Part shown: positions 1 through 13,208 of the stretch, in pieces
Numbering within the stretch: position 1 is the stretch's first letter
How the letters are laid out: every line of letters starts with the position of its first letter
DNA from: Athripsodes cinereus
Taxonomy: Eukaryota > Arthropoda > Insecta > Trichoptera > Leptoceridae
Reading direction: 5' to 3'
Length of the DNA: 64,000 bases
Assembly (NCBI GenBank): GCA_947579605.1
Contig: OX388329.1
Coordinates: forward strand, 29,366,693 to 29,430,692
The notes under the pieces: generated by a model
Told to the model about the DNA's origin: nothing
The model's input: the letters and a program-made list of their open reading frames with translations, nothing else
Database searches by the model: none
Made by a program: the position numbers and the translations under genes

Positions 1-119
1 GAAAAGAAATACAGACCTAATTTTTTTACTGGACAAAGATCAATCTATATACTTTAGATTTATGAAAAAAAGAGACTTTTAATTTCAATTTTTATTACCC
101 AAAATTATGTAACATTAAT

Positions 120-300
120 AAATGAGATGGAGTTAGTTGTTTTCTCCTGTTAATGTGGAGTTGATGCATTTCTCCTGTTACAAACATTCTTGTTGTATGG
201 ACTTAGTTGCCATTCAATGGAATTAGTGCTTTTCTCCTGTTACAAACATCAGTGTTGTATAGACATAATTGTTATAGAATGGAGTTAGCTTATTTCTCAT
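120..300. repeat. Sub-terminal short repeats of the left-hand DNA transposon
   Basis: A motif of the form ATGGAGTTAGTGCATTTCTCC, followed by TGTTA, recurs about every 62 bp here in diverged copies (near 127, 155, 218 and 279). The same motif recurs on the far side of the transposase at about 2800-3110, in both orientations. Sub-terminal arrays of this kind are usual transposase-binding regions in DNA transposons, so I read them as part of the element carrying the transposase at 970-2405. I do not see the true terminus; the element may begin outside the window. Confidence 0.5.
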
Positions 301-435
301 CTATGTAAAAACTTTACTTTATGGGGTAGTTTCATGTAAATGCAAAATTAAAACATTTTTTTTATTTTATACATTTTATTCATGATTAATTTTACACATT
401 AAAGACTTATTTAAAGTTATTAAATAACCAATTAT

Positions 436-606
436 TCCGTCTGTCAGTCTGACGTTCCGTTCTGAAACAGTTTTTTTGGTAAATAAGTTCCGAGCAAAAC
501 CGCTCTCTCTGGATACGGTGTTACTCTGATTTTGAATTCAGAGATAGGTTTCGGTTGGAACTTTTTTTACAAAATAACGATTTCAGAACGGAAAGGCAGT
601 CTAGTG
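436..606. repeat. Imperfect inverted repeat (fold-back, MITE-like)
   Basis: Left arm contains AGTCTGACGTTCCGTTCTGA and right arm contains its partner TTTCAGAACGGAAAGGCAGT; weaker pairing continues inward (AAGTTCC with GGAACTT, CTCTCTCTG with CAGAGATAG). The arms are about 70 bp with several mismatches. It lies between the sub-terminal repeats and the transposase end of the neighbouring transposon, so it could be a separate nested MITE or part of that element. Confidence 0.45.
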
Positions 607-969
607 TATTCCCAAGCATATTGGGCAGTGAAAATAAAACAAGAAAAAAACAAAAATAATACTAGAACTTTGCAGTAATAATAATAATAATAATAAGCAG
701 TACTTAATCGTCATCGTATAAATAGTCGTCAGGGGCGGGATCCCTCGCAGATGACGATGTTGGGAGACTCTCATACCAGGGCCGAAGCTCCTGCGGACTG
801 ATATTCTGTCTACATAATTTCAATAAACTGTTTTTCTTGCTTAGCGTTATAGGCAATAGTCTGGTATATAATGGTGCATGTCTTTTAGTGTCGTTTGTTG
901 GGAATGTCTCACCCTTTTTGTATTGTTGATGTCAATAGTTTTGTACTCCTCCTCAGTGTAACCATAATT

Positions 970-2405
970 TTATTGGATAACGGTGGGACGATCTTTTTCG
1001 TAACGGAGACATTTAATTCTAAGCCAATTGACTTCGTTCCCCTCATCATCCTTTTTTCTATTCCCTACAACATTGGCAACTAACTTCTTTAGATCTAAAA
1101 AATTACAGTATTGCAACTCTTGCGTCTTGTAAAGTAGTTTACCATTCACATCAGATCTCGCCACTTTAAATATTGTCTGCATTTCGTGGACGCTAAACAC
1201 TTCCACGTGTTTTTTGGCTCTTTCAATTGCACTATGCATGGAATCCACCTCCATGTACGAGTGCCCTGACTCCAAAAACTTCTGCTCAATTACATTGAGC
1301 GTGGGATGGTTGACCACAGTGTGCAACATTAAAGTTGCAACCTGTATATTTCTATTTTGTCCCTCACATGTGTCAGAAAACACTGTGATGTGCTTAATGT
1401 CTGCACCCAATGATTTAAAGTATAAAGACAAACACGTTCCAATTTCGAAACTCCCACGTTTACCATTTAACTCTGTCCAAAAATAACAGAAAGCATCATT
1501 GGGTGGATTTGCCTCATAGATAGTAAAATTATATAAATTAATCTTCCGCAAATAGTACATGAGGCTAACTGGGGAAGATGGGATTTGGAGAACGCTTTGT
1601 AAATCAATTGTTACTGATTTGAATATTCCTTGTTTTTCTTCCATGGACTGGACTTTTCTTTCAATGTGTGCATTGTATTCATCTTCTCTTCCGCAGAAGC
1701 TTTTTGATATTCATTACATGCCATACACTGGTCCTTTTTTGGGACAAAGAATGATAAATTGAAATTAGTCCCAAAAATTCTCCGGTATGTTATTTCACTG
1801 ACAAATTTCTCATTTTCTTGTATGCAATTTTCTTTGTATAGTGCATACATTTTTGTTATTGTGAGATTTGGTTCCAAGTATAAGCGTTTTGTAGATTTTC
1901 TACTGTAATGGCTCTCCGTGACGGGCAAACTATTTATGTGTTCCATTACTTTCATTCTCATTTCATCAGCAGTTTTATTTCCTAGAGTGTTATTCCCTCT
2001 GCTATCTTTTCCTTCATATTGCCCACTGCTACCTACATTCTTAAAAGCATTAATAACAGGTTGGTTTGAAATACAGAGCGTTTTCAAAAAAAAAAATTGA
2101 CAGACTTGAACATTTGTGCCACTATCATCAATAAAACTATACTTTCTGGAATGGGTTCGAGAAACACTGGTTTCATTGTTTTTGGATCTTCTTCTATTCG
2201 GGGTTTCTGCCTTTATGTTCATGAGTAAGAAGTCTTTTTGCCGTTCAAATGGTAAATTCCAGTACTTGGAACATATTGCATTCCTTTCTACCTCGGAGAA
2301 CATTGTTCTGCACTTATATCGACAAGTACTGCAATCAACAGTCTTCGGGATTTTTGGCAATTGCTTCTTCCCTTTGGTGCTAACATACTCCAAACTTTTT
2401 TTCAT
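970..2405 (-). pseudogene. Frameshifted DDE-type transposase, Sola-like or DUF7869-like
   Basis: Two overlapping minus-strand frames together read as one transposase. The upstream part (2405-1611, 264 residues) has an N-terminal Cys cluster (CSTCRYKC near residue 25), a segment with 'RLYLEPNLTITKMY' and a motif FFVPKKDQCMACNEY. The downstream part (1644-970, 224 residues) has a likely catalytic Asp in FSDTCEGQNRN, then FLESGHSYMEVDSMHSAIE, a pattern I know from insect transposase-like proteins. The frames differ by two, so a small indel near 1640-1660 breaks the gene. Before the first Met (2405) the frame stays open for about 17 codons, so the N-terminus may lie in an upstream exon or be lost. 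The superfamily is an inference; I could not search. Flanking repeated motifs at 120-300 and 2770-3120 support a DNA transposon. Confidence 0.72.
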
Positions 2406-2769
2406 GCCGTGATGTCGGCCATAGACATTATAATTTGTGTTTGTGATTATATATTGTAAAAAAAAATGTATACTAATTCTAAAAAAAACATCATTTTGAC
2501 TTAAATTTGATATCTAAGCACATTAATTTTACCAACAATAAAAAATTGTTTTGAAAATGAATATTGATTTTTTTACAATATCTACGAAGTAAATTAATGA
2601 TGATTCACTAAATAACAATAAATGGTACAATCAGACTTTGGTTATTTAATTCAAATACTTTAAAAATTGCAGAACGGAATTTTAATAAATTCTCGCATTT
2701 TTTCAATTGTGAAAACGTCAGTTCAATGTTATTGCGTACAAAAATAATGTCGTTGTCAAAGTTGTTGTG

Positions 2770-3120
2770 AACCCCGTATTCACACTAAGTCCATCGAGCG
2801 ACGAATTTTCTACAGGAGAACTGCACTAAGTAAAGTAGTGGGTTTCTCCTGTAGATAATTGTCGAATTTGTGACATAGTTGAAATAAAAAACCGTAATAT
2901 CTAATCTGTATACTCACTTACAAGTGTGTGTTGCATACCAAACGATAGAGAAAATGAAATACTATACAATGGTACCAATAACTCCAAACCGGCAAAAATG
3001 GAGTTAGTGCATTTCCCTTGTATACCGACGATATGACAGTTTCATGTGTCGAAAATATTATGGAGTACTTAAATAATATGGAGTACAGTAATTATTATCG
3101 AATGGAGTACTACTCATTGC
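2770..3120. repeat. Right-hand sub-terminal repeats of the DNA transposon
   Basis: Copies of the motif seen at 120-300 recur here, including GGAGTTAGTGCATTTCCCTT at about 3000 and an inverted pair around 2815-2860 (CTACAGGAGAACTGCACTAA against AGTGGGTTTCTCCTGTAG). Three short ATGGAGTAC repeats follow at 3060-3110. The shared motif on both sides of the transposase ties the region from about 120 to 3120 together as one element. Confidence 0.5.
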
Positions 3121-3589
3121 ACAATGGTAAACAATATGAATGTAATGTGATTCTTATTTTTATTTTTGTATTAAAACAATAAAAATATATATGCCATAAA
3201 GTTTTTTGTTTTGGATTAAGACTTTGTTTATTATTATTATTATTAATTACATCTTTGTGTTTTTCTTTTTTTTATATTATTTGATAATTTTATATTATTA
3301 TTTTTTGTTACTTTGTTATTTACGCTGAGTGTTTGATTTGTTTGTTTGTTTGAGTATTTGAAAGCCACCACGTACGTATATATGAATAATTTACATGAAA
3401 AAATATGAATATATTCTGAATTGCAATTATTACGGATGCAGCTAATGGAAACTTGATAGTGATTTTGTTACATTAACATATTGTGCGTGTTTATAATATT
3501 ATTTTGATTTGATGAAATTTGTGTGAAATGTCTCAATTCATATTGATTGAAATATAATCACAAATATGAATGAGGTGATTAAATTTCCT

Positions 3590-3730
3590 GATGATAGAGT
3601 CTCGGACTTTGAATTGAAAGACCCGGGTTCAATTCCACCCGCTAATAACGCTTTAAAGCATATTGCTTACTGGGAAGGTGACCGGGGGCGTGTATAGGTT
3701 AATTTCAAATCCAGATACTTCTTTTTTTGA
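3590..3730 (+). mobile_element. tRNA-derived SINE copy, type 2 (degraded)
   Basis: AGAGTCTCGGACTTTGAATTG, then a B-box-like GGGTTCAATTCC at about 3627, gives a tRNA-like head. The downstream body (AAATCCAGATACTTC) resembles those of the copies near 6.85 kb and 32.45 kb. The A-box side is eroded. Confidence 0.5.
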
Positions 3731-4126
3731 AAAAAATTGGTTGAATGTAAAATATACTTCCATTAGTTGTGTACCATTATCTCTTATAGAATATATTTCA
3801 CCGTAAAATTGTATGCGATGAATGAATGTAAAGATTACAATTTTCTTCATTGGGATAGCTAAAGATGCTGTTTGTAATTTTTGTGGTATTCAATTTTTTT
3901 GATTAAAATACTCCTGTGAATATCGTCAATATGACCGAACGTCATATTTGTAGCTAACTTCATATCAGAACTACAATTCAAATAAATTTATGTGTAAAAT
4001 AAAAAAGGGGATAAATCCAAAAATACTACTTCACAAGAGAGTCAAAAAAAATCAGCACGATATTGCAATATGAGCTTTGTTTCATATAGTGTCTAATGTG
4101 CAAATACCAACTAATAGTTTTTATTC

Positions 4127-5408
4127 CACTGGGTTGGTCCGTGTCAAATCATCACACTGATTCTCAGACTTGATGTCTCAGATTTTCATGATTTTTTTTA
4201 TGCAGCAATATATCATAGACTTATGAAAAAATACCAAATTTCAGTTATGTAGCACAACTATTTTGAAGTTATTAATTTTTAAAAATCACAATTTTTATGA
4301 AAAAATCTCATGTCTTGGCACCTTTGGATGCCTATAGACTGGCAACCAGTGATGATATAAACCTGGGAGAGGTATCGTTTTAAAGCTGTTGAATGGGGCT
4401 TTAATCTGATGTGCCACAGGATAGGGGTCACGGTTTGAAAAAAAATTTAAATTTTAAAATTAAATTTTAATTTTTTTTTAAAAAGTGACAATTTTAAAAA
4501 TTCCAAAAAATTGACAAAAATAGTTTGTAATGTATTACATATACCAAAATTCTATTATGGGATCTCAATGGGATCAGGATATCCAGGGCTTCAGAAATGC
4601 ATGCATCGTAAAATTGCGTGTATTTTACGATGCGTGTATTTCTGAAGCCCTGTATCTCCTGATCCCATTGAGATCCATGATAAAATTTTACTATATGTAT
4701 TAAGACATTACAAACTATTTTTGAGAATTTTTTTAATTTTTAAATTGTCATTTTTTTGAAAAATTTAATTTTTTTTTTTTTTAATTTTAACCCTATCTTG
4801 TGGCATATCATAGTAGCCCTATTCTACCGCTTTAAATAAGACCACTCCCAGGTTTATATCATCATTAGTTGCCAGTCTATAGGCATCCAAAGGTGTCAAA
4901 ACACGCAATATCACGATGCATGCATTTCTGAAGCCCTGTATCTCCTGATCCCATTGAGATCCCGTAATAGAATTTTGGTATATGTATTAATACATTACAA
5001 ACTATTTTTGACAATTTTTTGGAATTTTTAAAATTGTCACTTTGAAAAAAAATTAAAATTTAATTTTAAAATTTAAATTTTTTTTCAAACCGTGACCCCT
5101 ATCCTGTGGCACATCAGATTAAAGCCCCATTCAACAGCTTTAAAACGATACCTCTCCCAGGTTTATATCATCACTGGTTGCCAGTCTATAGGCATCCAAA
5201 GGTGCCAAGACATGAGATTTTTTCATAAAAATTGTGATTTTTAAAAATTAATAACTTCAAAAATAATTGTGCTACATAACTGAAATTTGGTATTTTTTCA
5301 TAAATCTATGATATATTGCTGCATAAAAAAAATCATGAAAATCTGAGACATCAAGTCTGAAAATCTCTCAAAATTGTGTTGAATTGACATGGAATGACTC
5401 CACTATGC
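4127..5408. repeat. 1.3-kb fold-back repeat with a third arm
   Basis: The left arm (about 4127-4619) and the right arm (about 4906-5408) are long inverted copies, matching almost base for base over most of about 450 bp. For example TCAGACTTGATGTCTCAG at 4164 faces its reverse complement at about 5343. Between them, 4621-4902 is a more diverged partial copy in the same orientation as the right arm. No coding frame is visible. It is probably a non-autonomous fold-back transposon; the transcript would form a long hairpin. Confidence 0.8.
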
Positions 5409-6160
5409 ATAATTATGACTAATGTTTAGTGAGTAATGCATTAAACTCAACTAAGGGATGAGTCGACTCATCCCTTTTTTACTTCCGCACACAGAAATTG
5501 ACATGTGATTTTCATTATTATTTGTTCTTTATTTATATTATAGCGTATATTTATTTTCATCCATCTATTCATAATAAAACATAATATTGTATATACATTT
5601 ATATATTATCTACGACTGTTGTTCTTATAATATTTTGACTCTACAATGTTTTACTTTGTTTGTGATTGATTGATTGATGCCCTTTGAGTTTGATCGACCA
5701 GATGTTTTATAAGACTGATGATAACATTGGATAAATTACAATCTCTTACAAACTAACTAACTAAATAAATAACTACCAAACTAGAACATATAATAATATC
5801 AATCAGTAGAAATCATTGTCATATATAAAATATGCACTCGTCAAAACCAGATTAGCAGCAGTAGAAATAATTTTGTGTTATCTATTATAATATGTTCAAT
5901 GAAAAATCAACAATTGGATACTCCTACATACTCCCATTACCATGTTTTGTTTGAAGACATTTACACATTTGATTCAGGGTTTCAAAATCCTTTCATTATT
6001 TTGATTGTATAAATAGTAACAATTAATACTTATTTTCAATAAAAATAAAATAGAATAAAAAATAAAAACACTGCTATTACTTTTACTATGAACAATATGA
6101 CATTCAGAGACCTTTTTAGTAGACACTCGTCAAAAGGTTTTTAAATAATTTTTTAATTTT
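5409..6160. other. AT-rich stretch, nothing recognised
   Basis: No coding frame, RNA gene or clear repeat is seen here apart from a short ATTGATTGATTGAT run near 5665. Confidence 0.4.
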
Positions 6161-6164
6161 CATA

Positions 6165-6325
6165 ATACTTTCTTCTTCTATCAGTGCCATATCAGGTCCC
6201 CCCGACGTTGGCGACCACTCTGGAGAATGCCTCTCTGTCTCGTGCTGTGCGGATCAGTTCTCCCATCTATATATGTATGTATATTCCGCAGCCACGACAT
6301 CTGCCTCCTTCCTACTCCACGATGT
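6165..6325 (-). mobile_element. LINE ORF2 C-terminal remnant
   Basis: Read on the minus strand, a short frame gives LIRTARDREAFSRVVANVGG, the familiar end of insect non-LTR retrotransposon ORF2 (Arg-Asp-Arg followed by a Val-Ala-Asn motif), followed by an AGAAGAAGAA-type tail. The upstream reverse transcriptase is absent, as in a 5'-truncated insertion. Confidence 0.65.
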
Positions 6326-6832
6326 CCCTCAATCTTAATAATACTTTAATTGTGTTAAATTGAACACTCCAAGTTTTTACCAAATAAGATACAACATGAA
6401 GTTGACATGTTGTAATAAGACAAAAACATCTTTTTCGAAGTAATATAATCATAATAGAATAAAAATGTGATTTTTGGATTAATTTGCATAATAATAATTA
6501 TTTGAAATAGAGTATTACGGAGTATCCAAGGTTGTACACAATTTCATCACAAAATTTTTGATTTTTTTTTTATTTCCATGTACCTTTGTAAATATTCCAA
6601 CTTTTAAATATGCTTTTGACAGTCATTTATATAGAATCTACATATTATTATACACGTACATTTAGCACTTCATATTAAATAATTGTAATTCATAAATGTA
6701 ATGTAAATATATAATTATTATTCTGTGTGCAATATTAATACTATGTGTAAACTAAACGAAGGTATATTAATAACAAAAGAGGCAAAAAACTGAAGATGTC
6801 TATACTTAAATGTTTTTATTTATATTCGAGTT

Positions 6833-7000
6833 CGTCGGTAGCCTGGAGGTAGAGTCTCGGCCTCGTGAACAAGGGGTCCGTGGTTCGATACCAGGTGCCG
6901 GCAAACTCCCCTTTCACGACACAAGCTTTTAGTAGCTTACTGTGAAAGGTGTATAATGTTGTATTTGTGTTTATAACAAAAACCCAGATATATCTTTAAA
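6833..7000 (+). mobile_element. tRNA-derived SINE copy, type 2
   Basis: A tRNA-like head starts at TCGGTAGCCTGGAGGTAGAG (A-box region) and has a B-box-like GTGGTTCGATACC at about 6881. The body then has a small hairpin (CTTTCACGACACAAG ... CTTACTGTGAAAG) and ends with ACCCAGATATATC. A mature tRNA is unlikely because the downstream part does not close an acceptor stem. Related copies lie near 3.6 and 32.45 kb. Confidence 0.6.
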
Positions 7001-7649
7001 AAAATATTGCAAAATTATTTATTGATTACAACATCTACATAATCTACATCAACGATTACAACATCTACATTGTTAATATTTAAGTATTTGTTCAGGTTTC
7101 CCGATGAAACAGAAATTGCCTATTTTGTTATTGACAACTTAAAAAATACAAACTAACGTTTGTTTTCCTTCTATTTCAACCACTTACAGTTACCAATGCA
7201 TAGCTTCCCAACATTGTAAACGCAACTTTCATTATAAAAGTGAAACAAATACAAAGAAAATATAAATTTTCGTCATTCTGAGGGAACAAATTTAACTATT
7301 ACACAATTTAATTCAAATAATGTCACATAACATATTTTCGTTAAAGCAAACATGGTCACATCCATAATTTAAAAAACTTGTAAATATATTTTAAGTTTTT
7401 ATTAGTCGCCGTTCTCTCAGATCCTAATACTAATGTAATAAAATTAATATTTCTGCTATTTTGTATGACACTCGATTGTCTTTCTGTGTTTTGATATGAT
7501 ATTGTAAATTATAAAAAAGAAGAGACAAAGATTTTTGTATTTATTTTTGAAATTGTAGCTCATGATATTTTTATTACATTGTTTCAAAAATATCTCATTC
7601 ATACAGTCATATTATGTATATTCAAATAATTTCATTCACTTCATTAAAA

Positions 7650-7676
7650 TATATATATATATATATATATAATATA
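7650..7676. repeat. (TA)n microsatellite
   Basis: A run of about twelve alternating AT dinucleotides. Confidence 0.9.
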
Positions 7677-8069
7677 TTATAAAATGAATACAAATGATGT
7701 ATTAAGTTTCATTATACATATGTTTATTTTTATTACTTCCTTGTAAATGTATGGGTGGCAGAAAAAGAAATAAAAGGTATCAACATTCAGAAAACTAGTG
7801 TATTTATTTACTATTTTAAAACTATACAAACCTCTTACTTGGTTACTGCCTTAATTTTTTGAGGTGTTCCAGGTGAATCGAGTTGCGAGGCACCCCGGGC
7901 AAAGCTATTTTATAGGCCCTCTGATAGTAGCAGATTGGCACGGACGAGAATATAGGATGTCTGATGCACAAAAGACGGTCAATAAGTTATCCAGTAGAAC
8001 CCAGTATGAAAAAAAATATTGATGGTTATAGTTGTATTTACTTCACTGCTTATAGTTATAAGATATTAT

Positions 8070-8290
8070 AGAATGCACAGCGTCACACCTACATCAATGG
8101 GGACTCGCAGTCTCTCCGTTATGTGTGTGTGGTGCTGACCAGACAACAGACCACGTGGTGAACACATGTCCCAAATATTCATACGTTGGCGGGTTGCAAG
8201 CACTTAGTTTAGGGCGGACGACGCAATTTCATGGCTGCGGGGCCTTGAGATTCGAGTATGATGGGTTTAACCCATAAGAAGAAGATAGAA
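8070..8290 (+). mobile_element. LINE ORF2 C-terminal remnant
   Basis: Shifting frames on the plus strand give 'TDHVVNTCPKYSYVGGLQAL', resembling the zinc-knuckle end of non-LTR ORF2 (usually C-x-x-E/Q-T-x-x-H-v-x-x-x-C-P). Several frameshifts show it is dead. The segment 7860-7980 just upstream is also unusually GC-rich for the window and may belong to the same insertion. Confidence 0.5.
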
Positions 8291-8299
8291 GTCCCCAGA

Positions 8300-11200
8300 T
8301 GGCAACATGGGTAGGTGCAATTAAAAAAAAGGTAAATCCACACTTTTGATCCATGAAATTAATGTACGTCAAGTGTAATCTGCACCCTTTCCCCAGTTCA
8401 TATCTAGGTGTCCCATACCTTGTAAGAATGTACAGTGAAATTTAATTATAATAAATACAATATGATCATCAATATTTTTTTTGTACTGGGTACTATAATT
8501 TCTATATTCCCCTCTAATAAGTAATTACTTCCCACCCACCTTCTCCATTCAGCCCCCTTTTGTTATCAACACTTCATACTAGTTTTGCTTTGCCCGTAGA
8601 TGGCAAAAATCGATGGCGATTTAAAAAAATCACATAGCAGACAATAGGTACCTACATAGTATAAATCCTTTATATGAAAAAATGGGTACTACTTGATAAC
8701 CTATTGTGGAAATGGACCTACACTGCTAACAATATTTTTTCTTGGAATTTTATTTCCCGTTTCAAAAGTTCAATGTCTACTTTATTTTTTTTTGTTTTAT
8801 TGGAAGATCGAGAAAAATAAATTAGCTGATATAATTAGGTAATTCCTTTATTGAATTCAATTTGAGAGAAAAAGTTTACACAATGATGACAATAACATAT
8901 TATTTTGGTATTTTCAATAACATCTTCAAAATTGGAGTGATATATACAATTATTTATTTAAAAAAACATCATATTAATTACATACGTACAATAAATAAGT
9001 TTTAAAATGTTAGGAGCAAAAGAGAAAAGGGATACATAGTGTGGTGTGTTATCGCTTTATTAAAAATACATTAAATTTGTAAAGTGGATAAATGTAATAT
9101 ATTATTGAAGTATAAATTGTGATGAAAAAGATTATATAAAAATCTTTAAAATATTGCACTGTAGGCTAACAATAGTAAGCAATGGTTAAATATAGAACAC
9201 AGCCATTTTAGAACTGTATTAGCATTTAGCATGTACACTGTTTATTTGATTTTGAGAAGTGATCAAAAGTGATATCAGTGAACCTTCAAAATTTTAAAAT
9301 CAAAGGCTGTTAAAATAAAATACTGTTTAATATCAAAAGGATACTGCTGATTGACAATGTCTCAAGGAGATGTCTTAAAAGATGTTTCTTTCAGAAAGTT
9401 ATCGACCAACAGTTCTTGGTGGAAGTTCATTATAATAAGACATTAAAATAAAACAAAATATATAGTAATTCCACCAGTGACTTTATTAATTTTAGTAGCC
9501 ATCAGGCAAATATAAAGTGGAGCATTTGTAGTTAAAATGCTTCAGTTAACATCTGCCTGACGTTGAGAGCGGAAGCTTTCCAAAGTTGGCTTACAAATGG
9601 AACTACTATTTAATTTATTTCTTTTAAATTTCATGTGTCTTACATTTTAATAAACATGAGTGAATATGTGTTATTATTTTAATTCAATACAAGACACTGT
9701 TCAAGTTAAAACTCTTTGATTGCCATGCAAATTTGATCTTCAGGCTTAATTTTCTATTAGAAACTAGAATTCTCAAGTCACATTGTGTAGTTCTGATTGC
9801 TCTCATGAAATTATTTCGGCTCTATATCTTACCAATAAAGTATGAATGTGAAAAAACATGTATCCTGTTTCATCAGTTGCTCAAAAATTTGATTAACATC
9901 CTAATATAGATAAGTACACAACATTTATTAGAATTTGAAACATTGGACATTTCTTAATTTACAATTAATTTTAAATTAACACCATATTATAGAGAATGAA
10001 ACAGAATAAAAAGTATTTGAGAAGAGTTAGTGGTTAGGTTGGATTAAAACATAATACTTTGTTTTACAAAGCTTTAATCAAACATACAATGAACAGTTTT
10101 TCCCAATTTAAACTCCTATCACTCAGGAGTCAATGAACACAACAAACCGTAGATTTGTAAAATTGGTGAAGTATTTATTCTAAACAAAAGTTATAATAAA
10201 AAAATACTTACAGGCATACTCACAAATTAAATAAATATTTAAACCTGGCTCAAGTTAACCCCGGTTATATGAAAACTTTACTCACTAAACAACTTATAAC
10301 CCCTGCTTAAATCAAAACTTTACTGACAAAACACTTTTTTATGATATTTCTGCATAATATTTTACCCAAAATTCTTGCAAATTTTTATAAGGAATTATTT
10401 GACATTTATTAAATATAGTAAGTTTAAGTTGTAAGTCATAAAGTTGGAATATTAAAAAAATCTGTAAGTAAACTCTCGTCAAGGCAGGTCTAATAACATT
10501 AATTCCTTATTTGCGAGCACAATTTTAATTAGGTTTAATTTTTTGATGCGGTATTTATTACATTACATTATTAAAGCAAATGGAATTATTAAAATGAAAA
10601 TAAAATAAGTTTCTAAACATTTTTATTATAGTTTATAATAAAAATAAATAAATACAATTGATACATATTCAATAACAAATAATCATTAAGCACCTAAACC
10701 ATCTCACTTTAACAATAAAAATAAATACTTATTACCTAATTATATGAACTTAATATTTAAAAATAGAATAAAGAGATTTGTGACCTCAATGTACCTATGT
10801 AAAATCATTGCCGTACCTTTTAATTATTTCATACTGGGTAATGTAGTGATAAACACCATTAATATTTTAATTTAAAACAAATTTAATCAATAAAAAATTA
10901 AATTAAGAAGCGATTATATATTTTTTTGCGTGTTCTTTGATGTTTTCTTCATTTCTGCACAGCAAAAAGGTACAAAGTATAGCGCAACACTCATACAAAA
11001 TGTAAGGAAAATATCACGATAAGAAAAAATACATATCACTTTAACATTTGCAAAAATTTAAATAAAATACAATAATTGAATTGATTTCACCTACCTATAT
11101 AATCTTAAATTTATTTTATATATATATAGAAAAATTTCTGCAAAGCTAAGCTTATTAGGAAATGTTTAAAGAGAATATCTCGATGTAAGCCCCAAATTTT

Positions 11201-13205
11201 TTTTAATAATAAGTCAAATGTTGCTCATGGTTCTATGAAATTTCTCATGTGAAATTTTCAAATAATTAAAATCAAACTAAGTACCAAATTGTGATTATAG
11301 TATCAAAATGGGTAGTGTAAATATGTGAAGATTTTGGCTGAAATATTATTAAATACACTAATTGATATTACATACAAAAATGCTTGTAAATATGAAATAA
11401 CATATGTACCAAAAAAGTGAGGAAATACTGAGCATTCACATTAGCCCATTCTTTGCGTTAAAACATTATAGAATAAGGCATGAATAACTAGTTAACAAAA
11501 CAATATCAATCGCCCAGTTCCAAATTATATTTGTTTGTAGTTATAATGGTGTCGTGAAACTTTGAGATGCCATATCTCGGAATATTAGAATTCCAAATTA
11601 TGGCTTAATGGAACTGGACGTTTAATATTGTACTATTATAATATCTATGATTATGTAAGTATACGTACAGTATATTAAATATAATAAAACGGAAAGGCAA
11701 AAATATGGCAGAAAATTTTAATCTATACCAACAACGGATAATATATATTTTATCACACATAATATCTCAAACACGGGTTGCCTTATACACTCAAACAACA
11801 TTAAAAGTGTACTGAAGATGATTTAAAATGTGCTATTGGAATTTAAACTCTAAATAAAATAAAAATAAAAACACACAATTACTTTCATTATTAATTTCAA
11901 AATTCACAGTGAAATTAATACAGAGTGTTTTTAGTTTCACAAAGTTGTTTCAAATCATTAAAAACTAAAATTAAATTGGTGCTATTTTGAGTTGATTAAA
12001 AAGAATACATTGATTTAATAAACTTGTGTACCAGAATTGATTTTAAAACTTTGACATAAAAATTTAAAATTATGAAATACATTGATTAGTTTTGATTGCT
12101 TATTCGAAGATAATTTGCTGTATTTTTTTTCACATAGGATTACTTCTATAGTTTAAAATGTTTATGAGATATAAATTATGGTTTATACTAATTATAGTAC
12201 ACTATAAAATAAATAATACATTGATACAGTTTTGACCTTAATACTTTATCTCCTATTACACATACATTCAAAATAAATACAAATAACATTGTTTGATACT
12301 TGACGTATTGTGCAAAAATATTGAATACTTTTAGGGCTAAAATTATCTGACAGCAAATTAGATAAAGCATTTTAAAAATATTAACTGAATACATTTGAAT
12401 AATACCTTCAAAATAAGCTGAATAATTAAGTTGTGTAAATGCGTAAGTTTGCAAAAGAGTTCTTACCTTTAAACTATTATATGAATGTCTGAGAAGTTAA
12501 TATAAGGCTATAGAATAATATTTTTGATAAGCTTTCTGCAATATGGTGAATTTAAAACGTAAATTGTATTGAAAGATATTCTGTATATAATTGACTCATT
12601 AAATGTATGCAGTAATAAACTTATTTTAAAATCACAAACCATTTGTCATTAATAATAATATAGTAACAAAACTACAAGAAATTAGGAACCATTAATATTG
12701 ATAATTATACACAATAGAAAATATTATATGGCAAATGAAATATACAGCAAAATAATGCAGCTAAAAGTTGCTAAATAATGTAATGAATAATATGACAAGA
12801 AATTAACGATTCTTGAGGACAATTGGATGGTGAACAGTTCCATAGGCCAACAAATATTAGAATTTCATGTAGTCTGGAGAGTCAAGGTTATGTTCTGAGA
12901 CCAAATATAGAATAATACAGTTGTGCAAAATTATATATTTTTTTAATGTTTTATCCAAGGAATATCCTGTCATTGTAATAAAGTTTGCACTTTTATAGCA
13001 CTGAGAAAATGTTTTATTAGCTGTTACTAGAAATGCAGTAGATTCGCTGGCATCTATATTTGAAGGATATGAAAAAAGTCAGCTAATTGAATGCGGAAGT
13101 AAATACGAAAAACTAAAGAACAAATAATTTAGTAGTAATAATCTTTCGTAGATGTCTCATTTAAGATAAGTCCCAGGTATTAGGTTTTTACAAGCTATAA
13201 AGTCA
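8300..13205. other. Long AT-rich stretch without recognised genes
   Basis: About 4.9 kb of AT-rich DNA with stop codons in all frames. I find no splice-bounded conserved protein segment, no tRNA-like box pair and no clear repeat longer than a few tens of bases. The minus-strand frame at 12454-12188 (88 codons) is hydrophobic by base composition only. Confidence 0.4.
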
Positions 13206-13208
13206 TTG

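Noticed and set aside
5709..5725. Further hammerhead core (CTGATGATAAC)
   Set aside because: CTGATGA is present but is not followed by a stem and GAAA within a suitable distance.
6833..6910. tRNA gene
   Set aside because: It has A- and B-box-like segments, but the acceptor stem does not close, the same head-body unit recurs at 3.6 and 32.45 kb, and no intact anticodon arm is clear. It is a SINE head.
7650..7676. Regulatory TATA array
   Set aside because: A plain (TA)n microsatellite without a nearby gene.
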